Assembly: GCF_030505195.1 (NCBI RefSeq)
Contig: NZ_CP129672.1
Span: forward strand, 1,116,001 to 1,180,000
Direction: 5' to 3'
DNA: 64,000 nt
From: Comamonas testosteroni
GTDB taxonomy: Bacteria > Pseudomonadota > Gammaproteobacteria > Burkholderiales > Burkholderiaceae_C
The first letter of the stretch is position 1. The number at the start of each line of letters is the position of its first letter. The position numbers and the translations under genes are program-made. Below are positions 52,181-59,019 of this stretch, piece after piece. The notes beneath the pieces are model-generated. The model made no database searches and was not told the origin of the DNA. It worked only from the letters and a program-made list of their open reading frames with translations.

Positions 52181-53263
52181 TCAGACGGTCTGCACTTCTT
52201 CTGCAGACGCATAGTCGTTGTAGCCTCTGGCACCGGGGGTGTAGAGGGTGTTGCGGTCAAACCTGGCCAGAGGCAGGCCCTGACGCATGCGTTGCACCAG
52301 ATCGGGGTTGGCGATGAAATGCCGCGCAAAAGATACCGCCTTGCCTTCGCCTGCCTGCAACGCGGCTTCGGCACTGTGCGCATCAAAGCCGTCGTTGAGA
52401 ATCAGGTTTTCGCCAAAATTCTCACGTGCCAGCTTGAAGGCGTCGATTGAAGGATCGAACACCGCACGCATCACATGCAGATAGGCAATGCCCAGCTTGG
52501 CGGCCTGACGCATCAGTTCGGCATGGGTTGCAGCAGAGTTTTCGTCCGCAGTGTCATTGAAGGTGTTGCCCGGATTCAGGCGCAGACCCACGCGATCAAT
52601 GCCGATGGCATTGCCCATGGCGCTCAGACATTCAGCGGCGAAACGCGAACGGCTGCAGGCGTCGCCGCCATATTCGTCGCAACGCCGATTGGTGCTGGAG
52701 TGCAGGAACTGCAGACTCAGATAACCGCTGGTGCCATGCAGCTCGACGCCATCAAACCCCGCATCCATGGCGCGCTGTGCAGCCGCAGCATGCTCGGCAA
52801 TGGCCTTGCGCACTTCTTCCGTCGTCAATGCCTGGGGCAGGTCGAAATCCTGCATGCCTGCAGCATCGGTCCAGATCTTGCCCTGAGCCTGAATGGCGGA
52901 CGCCGATACGGAACGCACACCAGCGGGTTTGATATGGCTGCTGCCGATACGACCGGAGTGCATGATCTGCAGCACGATGGATCCGCCACGCGCATGCACG
53001 GCTTCCGTCACCCGGCGCCAGCCGCGCACATGCTCGGCAGTTTCGATGCCGGGCTGACGACAATAGGCTTGACCTGTGACCTCGGGCCAGGCCCCTTCAG
53101 CCACGATCAGACCGGCATCAGCGCGCTGGGCATAGTGCTCGGCCATGATGTCGGTTGGCGTGCCATCGGCATCGGCGCGGTTGCGCGTCATGGGGGCCAT
53201 GACCACGCGGTTGCGCAGAGCAATCTTGCCCAGCTGGATGGGCGTGAAAAGCGTTTGACTCAT
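52181..53263 (-). CDS. Old Yellow Enzyme family NADH:flavin oxidoreductase
   Basis: The 360-residue single-domain OYE has the barrel start LFTPIQLGKIALRNRVVMAPMTRNRA, GSIVLQIMHSGRIG, and the phosphate-binding end FARHFIANPDLVQRM. The substrate-binding HGANGYL motif of the family reads HGTSGYLSLQF, so the Asn that partners the His is replaced by Ser. It probably reduces an activated C=C bond in an enone. As last gene of an operon with two SDRs and a SnoaL-like protein under a candidate steroid operator, a steroid enone is a sensible guess. Confidence 0.88.
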   Translation of the reverse strand: MSQTLFTPIQLGKIALRNRVVMAPMTRNRADADGTPTDIMAEHYAQRADAGLIVAEGAWPEVTGQAYCRQPGIETAEHVRGWRRVTEAVHARGGSIVLQIMHSGRIGSSHIKPAGVRSVSASAIQAQGKIWTDAAGMQDFDLPQALTTEEVRKAIAEHAAAAQRAMDAGFDGVELHGTSGYLSLQFLHSSTNRRCDEYGGDACSRSRFAAECLSAMGNAIGIDRVGLRLNPGNTFNDTADENSAATHAELMRQAAKLGIAYLHVMRAVFDPSIDAFKLARENFGENLILNDGFDAHSAEAALQAGEGKAVSFARHFIANPDLVQRMRQGLPLARFDRNTLYTPGARGYNDYASAEEVQTV

Positions 53264-53272
53264 GCCGGCTCC

Positions 53273-53923
53273 TTAGCGCACACGCATGCGCGGCGCGGGT
53301 GTGCCACGGCGCATGGTTTTGAGGAACTGCTCCAGCGGCGCGGGCGCGGCCACTTGTGGCAACTCATCCTTGTCAGGGCGGCTGGCCCAGAACTCCTTCC
53401 AGCTCGGGAACAGGTCATGAAAAGCGCCATGGTAGGGTTCACGACCGGGCCAGCGCATCTTCATGTCGCCAATCGGCGGCTTGTTCAGGTCGGTGGCATA
53501 CCAGTAACAGGGCAGGCGGCGACGGAAATACCACTGGCCGTCCATGCGCTCGTAGTCGTCCCAGTACAGCATCTGCATGATGACCCACTCGGCACCGCAC
53601 TCATGCTCGTTCTTGGAGTAGACCACGCCGGTGGCGTGATCCCGGTCCACAAACTCGATGATGTGCTGGCCCAGGTGGTGCGAGGTTCCCGTGAACTGGT
53701 CACGCAGCGTGCTGTCCTGCCAGGCCATGAAATGCGCACGCCCCACTTTGTCCTTGCCCACCTTGATATCGGGAGCGAACAGGTTCACATGGGCGTCCAT
53801 GTCACGCATGTCCAGGGACAGGGAATACTTGCCAGCCAGCTGACGAATCGAATCCAGCGACTCCAGCCTGTCGATGCGCTCATCCAGCGTTTGCGGCCAC
53901 TGATTCACGGGTTCTTCACTCAT
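53273..53923 (-). CDS. SnoaL-like / NTF2-fold protein
   Basis: This 216-residue protein has an NTF2-like domain of the SnoaL_4 type in its N-terminal two thirds: RIDRLESLDSIRQLAGKYSLSLD, then DAHVNLFAPDIKVG and TGTSHHLGQHIIEF, which supplies polar pocket residues. A longer, basic and proline-containing C-terminal tail follows. Relatives act as dehydratases, isomerases or cyclases in catabolic operons. It starts 16 bp after the SDR stop and ends 9 bp before the OYE start, so it is translationally close to both. Hydroxyl elimination (dehydration) of a bile acid-like substrate is one possibility, not shown. Confidence 0.78.
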   Translation of the reverse strand: MSEEPVNQWPQTLDERIDRLESLDSIRQLAGKYSLSLDMRDMDAHVNLFAPDIKVGKDKVGRAHFMAWQDSTLRDQFTGTSHHLGQHIIEFVDRDHATGVVYSKNEHECGAEWVIMQMLYWDDYERMDGQWYFRRRLPCYWYATDLNKPPIGDMKMRWPGREPYHGAFHDLFPSWKEFWASRPDKDELPQVAAPAPLEQFLKTMRRGTPAPRMRVR

Positions 53924-53939
53924 CTCTTCAGCCCCTTTC

Positions 53940-54707
53940 TTACAGCGCCGTCACCAGCACCGCGGAACGGCCGCCATCCACGGGCAGGGCGACACCTGTC
54001 ACATAGCTGGCTTCTTCGCTGGCCAGAAACAGCACGGCATTGGCCAGCTCGCTGGACTGACCCACGCGCCCCATGGGAATGAGCTTTTCGGTGTTCTTGC
54101 GCGAGGCTTCATCGGCCAGCATGCCGGCCGTGGCAGGGGTTTCCACCACGGCGGGGATCACCACGTTCACTCGGATGCCCGCCGCCGCTCCTTCGGCAGC
54201 CGCCGCACGTGAGAAGTTGATGATGGCGGCCTTGGCCGCCGAGTAACCGGACATGAAAGGCGTTCCCAGCGTGCCGCAGATGGAGCTGATATTGACGATG
54301 GAGCCGCCCTTGCCGGCCATCAGCTTCAGCGCAGTGCGCGTCCCCCAGAAAGTGCCGTCCACCGAGGTGGAAAAATTGGCATGCCAGTCGGCCGTGGTCA
54401 TGGCATCGATGCCGCCCCAGGTGTAGGCCATGGCGTTGTTGACCAGAATGTCCAGGCCGCCATGCTTTTTGGCAGTCTGCTCCAGCGCACCAACGAACTG
54501 GGCTTCGTTGCCCACATCGGCCACGATGGCTTCGGCACTGCCGCCTGCCGCCTTGATCCTGGCCACGACTTCGTCGAGAGGCTGCTTGCGGCGGCCGCAG
54601 ATCACAACGGTTGCCCCCTCCCGGGCGAAACGCTCAGCCGTTGCGGCACCGATACCGGAGCCACCACCGGTCACAAATGCCATCTTTCCTTCCAGACGCT
54701 TGCTCAT
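53940..54707 (-). CDS. Short-chain dehydrogenase/reductase (SDR)
   Basis: This 255-residue classical SDR carries VTGGGSGIG, NNAM in LVNNAMAYTW (in place of NNAG), the serine in VNISSICG and the catalytic YSAAK. The sequence VVICGRRKQ after strand 2 favours NADP(H). It lies 12 bp after the other SDR and 16 bp before the SnoaL-like gene. Two SDRs together with an enone reductase and a SnoaL-like protein are the enzyme types needed to invert or remove a ring hydroxyl; this is inference from context. Confidence 0.85.
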   Translation of the reverse strand: MSKRLEGKMAFVTGGGSGIGAATAERFAREGATVVICGRRKQPLDEVVARIKAAGGSAEAIVADVGNEAQFVGALEQTAKKHGGLDILVNNAMAYTWGGIDAMTTADWHANFSTSVDGTFWGTRTALKLMAGKGGSIVNISSICGTLGTPFMSGYSAAKAAIINFSRAAAAEGAAAGIRVNVVIPAVVETPATAGMLADEASRKNTEKLIPMGRVGQSSELANAVLFLASEEASYVTGVALPVDGGRSAVLVTAL

Positions 54708-54719
54708 GCTTGTCTCTCC

Positions 54720-55451
54720 TTAGAGGAAGGCGCTGCCGCCGTTGACTGCCACGTTCTGACCTGTCACAAAGCCGCTGTCGTCGCTGGCCAGGAACACTGC
54801 CACCTTGGCGATGTCTTCTGGCTCAGCCATGCGCCCCATGGGCACGCCGGCGATGATGGCATCGGCCCATTCCTGAGGAATGCCCTGCATCATGGGCGTG
54901 TTGGTGGGACCGGGAACCAATGTGTTTACACGGATCTTCTTGGACGCCAGCTCCTTGGCCATGCCACGGGTCAAACCCATCAGGGCGGCCTTGGAAGCGC
55001 AGTAGTGCGCCGGACCGTCACCACTGACAGCCGAGGTGCTGGAGATATTGACGATGGCTCCGCCCTTGCCTTCCTGCATCTGCTTGACGGCGGCACGGGC
55101 GCAGTAGAAAGCGCCGTTCAGGTTCACGCCAATCACGCGCTCCCAGGTTGCATCGGGAATATCGGCAAACTGGTCCACCGAGCCTACGCCGGCGTTGTTC
55201 ACCAGCACGTCGACGGCGCCCAGCTTTTCGCGGATCTCGACAAACAGCGCATCGACCGCAGCGCTGTCGGCCACGTTGGAGGATCGGGCCAGATGCTTGC
55301 CAGGCTTGCCCTGCAGGGTCTGCTTGGCCGCTTCTTCATTCAAGTCCACGGCCACCACAGTGGCTCCCTCATCGGCAAAACGCTGTGCAATCGCTCGCCC
55401 CATGCCCTGGCCCGCCCCTGTGACCACGGCAACTTTTCCTGCTAGACGCAT
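54720..55451 (-). CDS. Short-chain dehydrogenase/reductase (SDR), first gene of the four-gene operon
   Basis: This 243-residue SDR has VTGAGQGMG, NNAG in LVNNAGVGSV, the serine in VNISSTSAVSG and the catalytic YCASK. VVAVDLNEEAA after strand 2 suggests NAD(H). The start at 55451 has GGAGACAAG; the upstream ATG-like frame start adds eight residues with no ribosome site. TCGTC-N6-GACTA lies 69 bp upstream, the same variant as before tesB, suggesting co-regulation with ring degradation. Confidence 0.85.
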   Translation of the reverse strand: MRLAGKVAVVTGAGQGMGRAIAQRFADEGATVVAVDLNEEAAKQTLQGKPGKHLARSSNVADSAAVDALFVEIREKLGAVDVLVNNAGVGSVDQFADIPDATWERVIGVNLNGAFYCARAAVKQMQEGKGGAIVNISSTSAVSGDGPAHYCASKAALMGLTRGMAKELASKKIRVNTLVPGPTNTPMMQGIPQEWADAIIAGVPMGRMAEPEDIAKVAVFLASDDSGFVTGQNVAVNGGSAFL

Positions 55452-55519
55452 TCTTGTCTCCTTGTTGATGTGCAATCAAAACTTGGAGACAAGCGTAAAA
55501 AGAAATCGCCTTCAGCCCA

Positions 55520-55535
55520 TCGTCCAAGAAGACTA
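55520..55535. promoter_or_regulatory. Candidate operator: TCGTC-N6-GACTA before the SDR-SDR-SnoaL-OYE operon
   Basis: TCGTCCAAGAAGACTA lies 69 bp upstream of the first SDR. On the gene strand it reads TTAGTCTTCTTGGACGATG. A TTTGCGCAAA palindrome follows 7 bp further away from the gene (55543-55552). Confidence 0.65.
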
Positions 55536-55686
55536 AGCGAATTTGCGCAAAAAGCTATTCAATCAATAGCAATTGAAGCAATACAGAATTGCGTTTCACT
55601 GCATTTTCACATCTTCCAATCAGCTGATGCCCGCAATCCCGTGTCAGATGCCTCATCTCCAACTTCACCGCACATGGCAGCAGCAA

Positions 55687-57174
55687 CTAACCGCCATAGG
55701 GGACAAACCCGCTCTCGTTCTCATTGACTTTGAGCGGTTTGGCCACGTACGGGAAGGCACGTTGCGGGCAAGCGCCGCGCTCGCATACCTTGCAGCCCAT
55801 GCCGATAGGAGTCGCTGCTCCTATATTGCGCAAATCCATGCCTTGGGAATACACCAGCCGCGCGGCGTGCTGCAAGTCGCAGCCCAGGCCGATGGAGAAA
55901 GTCTTGCCTGGTGCCCCCCAGCCCTGGCCAGCATGGCTGATGGTGCGAGCAATCCACAGGTAGACACGCCCGTCCGGCATGCTGGCGAGCTGGGGCACGA
56001 TGCGACCCGGCTGGGTAAAAGCCTCGTACACCACCCACAACGGGCAGGTGCCGCCTGTCTTGGAGAAATGAAAATGCGTGGCCGACTGGCGCTTGCTGAT
56101 ATTGCCGGCCCGGTCCACTCGGATAAAGAAAAACGGCACGCCCGGCGCGTCGCTTCGCTGCAAGGTTGAGAGACGATGGCAGACGGTCTCGAAGCCCACA
56201 CCAAAGTGCCTTGCCAGCAAGTCTATGTCGTAGCGAAGGCCTTCGGCCTCACGCAAAAACACTCCATATGGCAGCACGAATGCCCCGGCTACATAGTTGG
56301 CCAGCCCCATGCGTGCCAGCCGGAGCGTGGCCTCGTCCTGCCAGGACACGCTTTGCAGCTCCCTTTCAATCAGTGAATCAAACTCCAGCAGTGCCAGTTG
56401 CGTAGCCAGCTGAAACGCCTGCTGCATGGGGCTCAGCTGCGGTGCCACATACAAGGTGCGCGTGAGCGCATCGTAGCGCCTATGGCTGCCCGCTTTCTCA
56501 GCGGTCCCGACATGAGCACGCAGAACCAATACCCCATGTCGTGCCTGTAACCGGTACTGCAGCCAGTCATGCAGATGCCCGCCTTGCTCTGCAGCCTGCC
56601 GAGCCAGCGCTTCGGCAGCACGATCAAGCGCATCAAGGTAATTGCGGCGGGAAAAGAAGAAGTCACGCACCGCCTCGAACGGCATCTGGCGCAAGGGCTC
56701 AGCCAGCAGGTCCGCCATTGCACCATTCCCAGCGACATTGCTGTGAACTGAGGTGTCGGCATCCGGCCCGGCACGGCCATCACCCAGATGGACGCTCAAG
56801 GCCTCCAGCCGCTCTGCGTCCGCCAGGTGACGCTGGTGCATGGCCAGCAGCATCTGTGCCACCTGCGGTAGCTTGGCTGCGACCTCGCGCAGCTCGGGCA
56901 GCGGCACGGCACCTTCTGGCTGAGGCATGGCGGCCACCGCATCGCGCAACTGCGCCAGCAAGCGGGCCTCCTCATCCTCGGAGAACTGCTGGATATCGAC
57001 GCCCAGCACCCTGTGAATCTTGAGCAGCACGGCCACCGTGAGCGGGCGCTGATCCTGCTCGATCTGGTTCAGATAGCTGGGTGACAGCTCCAGCGCTTGG
57101 GCCAGCGCAGCCTGCGTAAGACCGCGCTCGGCACGCAGGCTGCGCAAGCGCACGCCCATGAATGTCTTGGCCAC
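55687..57174 (-). CDS. XRE/ScfR-family transcriptional regulator (short-chain acyl-CoA or fatty-acid responsive)
   Basis: The 495-residue protein has an N-terminal XRE helix-turn-helix (LRSLRAERGLTQAALAQALELSPSYLNQIEQDQRP), a central IrrE/ImmA-like region (AFQLATQLALLEFDSLIERE) and the C-terminal ScfR (DUF2083) domain with its cysteine cluster, IGMGCKVCERGACPQRAFP. RamB, MccR and PrpR-like members of this family control acetate, propionate and methylcitrate genes. It diverges from prpC across 170 bp holding TTCGCAAA-A-TTTGCAAA, the expected operator. No sigma54-type PrpR is present in the window. Confidence 0.85.
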   Translation of the reverse strand: MAKTFMGVRLRSLRAERGLTQAALAQALELSPSYLNQIEQDQRPLTVAVLLKIHRVLGVDIQQFSEDEEARLLAQLRDAVAAMPQPEGAVPLPELREVAAKLPQVAQMLLAMHQRHLADAERLEALSVHLGDGRAGPDADTSVHSNVAGNGAMADLLAEPLRQMPFEAVRDFFFSRRNYLDALDRAAEALARQAAEQGGHLHDWLQYRLQARHGVLVLRAHVGTAEKAGSHRRYDALTRTLYVAPQLSPMQQAFQLATQLALLEFDSLIERELQSVSWQDEATLRLARMGLANYVAGAFVLPYGVFLREAEGLRYDIDLLARHFGVGFETVCHRLSTLQRSDAPGVPFFFIRVDRAGNISKRQSATHFHFSKTGGTCPLWVVYEAFTQPGRIVPQLASMPDGRVYLWIARTISHAGQGWGAPGKTFSIGLGCDLQHAARLVYSQGMDLRNIGAATPIGMGCKVCERGACPQRAFPYVAKPLKVNENESGFVPYGG

Positions 57175-57204
57175 TTACCCACTCCCTATTCCTGATGCCA
57201 AAGA

Positions 57205-57221
57205 TTCGCAAAATTTGCAAA
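57205..57221. promoter_or_regulatory. Candidate ScfR/RamB-type operator between the regulator and prpC
   Basis: TTCGCAAA and TTTGCAAA are in tandem, separated by one A. The second is a perfect palindrome and matches the core of known RamB sites. Confidence 0.6.
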
Positions 57222-57344
57222 TACATGCAATCACCTTCACAAGCATTCACTAATTCAGGTCTGTACGTATGAAAAGCAAATGCGTAGATTGCGAAGTATC
57301 GCAGACCAGCAAGAGCCTGCACTGCATATCCAAAGGAGACACCC

Positions 57345-58532
57345 ATGAGCACTGTGACCGACGCAACATCCCCAACCGCCACTGCCCACGCCGCCGCAAG
57401 TTTCAAGCCCAAAAAGTCCGTCGCCCTCTCCGGTGTGACCGCAGGCAATACGGCGCTGTGCACCGTGGGAAAGACCGGCAACGACCTGCACTACCGCGGC
57501 TACGACATCCTGGACATTGCCGAGGTCTGCGAGTTTGAAGAGATCGCCCATCTGCTGGTACATGGCAAGCTGCCCACACAGGCCGAACTCAAGGCCTACA
57601 AAGCCAAGCTCAAGGCTTTGCGCGGCCTGCCCGGCAGCGTAAAGACTGCGCTGGAACAGTTGCCCGCCGCCAGCCATCCCATGGACGTGATGCGCACCGG
57701 TGTCTCCGCCCTGGGCTGCGCGCTGCCGGAGAAAGACGACCACAACCTTCCAGGTGCGCGCGATATCGCCGACCGCCTGATGGCCAGCCTGGGCAGCATG
57801 TTGCTTTACTGGTACCACTTCAGCAACTCGGGCCGCCGCATCGAGGTCGAAACCGGGGACGACTCCATCGGCGGTCACTTTCTGCATCTGCTGCATGGCG
57901 TCAGGCCTTGCGAGAGCTGGGTGCGCGCCATGCATACCTCGCTCAATCTGTATGCCGAGCATGAGTTCAATGCCTCGACCTTTACCGCCCGCGTGGTGGC
58001 CGGAACCGGCAGCGATATGTACTCGGCCATTACAGGCGCGATCGGCGCACTGCGTGGCCCCAAGCATGGCGGAGCCAACGAAGTGGCGTTCGAGATCCAG
58101 AAGCGCTATGACAACCCTGCCGAAGCCGAGGCCGACATTCGCCGCCGCGTGGATGCCAAGGAGGTCGTGATCGGCTTTGGCCACCCGGTCTATACCGTGA
58201 GCGACCCCCGCAATGTGGTCATCAAGGGCGTCGCCAAGACGCTGTCGGATGAAGCCGGCAGCACCAAGATGTACGACATTGCCGCGCGGCTTGAGTCAGT
58301 GATGTGGGAAACCAAGAACATGTTCCCCAATCTCGACTGGTTCAGCGCCGTCAGCTACCACATGATGGGCGTGCCCACTGCCATGTTCACGCCACTGTTC
58401 GTGATTGCGCGCACCAGCGGCTGGGCGGCGCACATCATCGAGCAACGCCAGGACAACAAGATCATCCGTCCCAGCGCCAACTACACAGGCCCGGAGGATC
58501 TGACGTTCATCCCCATCGACGAGCGTCAGTAA
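57345..58532 (+). CDS. prpC: 2-methylcitrate synthase
   Basis: This 395-residue citrate-synthase-fold enzyme has [20 protein letters not shown] at its start, typical of 2-methylcitrate synthase, [27 protein letters not shown], and the catalytic region [22 protein letters not shown] and [15 protein letters not shown]. It condenses propionyl-CoA with oxaloacetate. AAAGGAG precedes the ATG. Steroid breakdown yields propionyl-CoA, so its place beside the steroid cluster is functional. prpB (methylisocitrate lyase) is not in the window. Confidence 0.93.
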   Translation: MSTVTDATSPTATAHAAASFKPKKSVALSGVTAGNTALCTVGKTGNDLHYRGYDILDIAEVCEFEEIAHLLVHGKLPTQAELKAYKAKLKALRGLPGSVKTALEQLPAASHPMDVMRTGVSALGCALPEKDDHNLPGARDIADRLMASLGSMLLYWYHFSNSGRRIEVETGDDSIGGHFLHLLHGVRPCESWVRAMHTSLNLYAEHEFNASTFTARVVAGTGSDMYSAITGAIGALRGPKHGGANEVAFEIQKRYDNPAEAEADIRRRVDAKEVVIGFGHPVYTVSDPRNVVIKGVAKTLSDEAGSTKMYDIAARLESVMWETKNMFPNLDWFSAVSYHMMGVPTAMFTPLFVIARTSGWAAHIIEQRQDNKIIRPSANYTGPEDLTFIPIDERQ

Positions 58533-58548
58533 ATCTCTTCCAAGCGCC

Positions 58549-58998
58549 ATGACCGCCAAGCCCATGCAATCCCATTCACTGTGCATTGCCATCGCCAACA
58601 AACTGCGCGAGCGCATTCTGAGCCACCGCTTGCCGCCCGGCTCCGACATCAACGACGGCGCTTTGGCGCAGGAGTTTGGCGTGAGCCGCACCCCTGTGCG
58701 CGAAGCCATGAAGCTGCTGTGCCATGAAGGACTGCTGACGGCCCAGCCAAGGCGGGGCATGACGGTCACCCAGCTCACGGCGGCTCAGGTGGCCGAGGCC
58801 CAGCAGCTGTGCACCTTGCTTGCACATCATCTTGCGCAGCTGCAACGCCAGCAGCCCCGGGGCTGCACAGAGCTGACCGAGCACTTGCATGCCATCGCAC
58901 AAGCGAGGCTGCAACTGGCCTTGGGCCCCGCGCCGCGTACTCCCCTGACGTTTTCCGCCCCACTGACCGAGCACCGGCGCACAGCCCTGGCTCTCTGA
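58549..58998 (+). CDS. Short GntR-family regulator lacking most of the effector domain
   Basis: This 149-residue protein has a complete GntR winged helix (IANKLRERILSHRLPPGSDINDGALAQEFGVSRTPVREAMKLLCHEGLLTAQPRRGMTV) but only about 70 residues after it instead of the 140-150 of an FCD effector domain. The tail is proline- and arginine-rich and shows none of the metal-binding FCD residues. It may be a truncated remnant or a reduced DNA-binding protein. It lies 16 bp after prpC and 21 bp before acnD, so it is inside the prp operon. Confidence 0.7.
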   Translation: MTAKPMQSHSLCIAIANKLRERILSHRLPPGSDINDGALAQEFGVSRTPVREAMKLLCHEGLLTAQPRRGMTVTQLTAAQVAEAQQLCTLLAHHLAQLQRQQPRGCTELTEHLHAIAQARLQLALGPAPRTPLTFSAPLTEHRRTALAL

Positions 58999-59019
58999 AA
59001 ACCGCGAACAGACACCACA

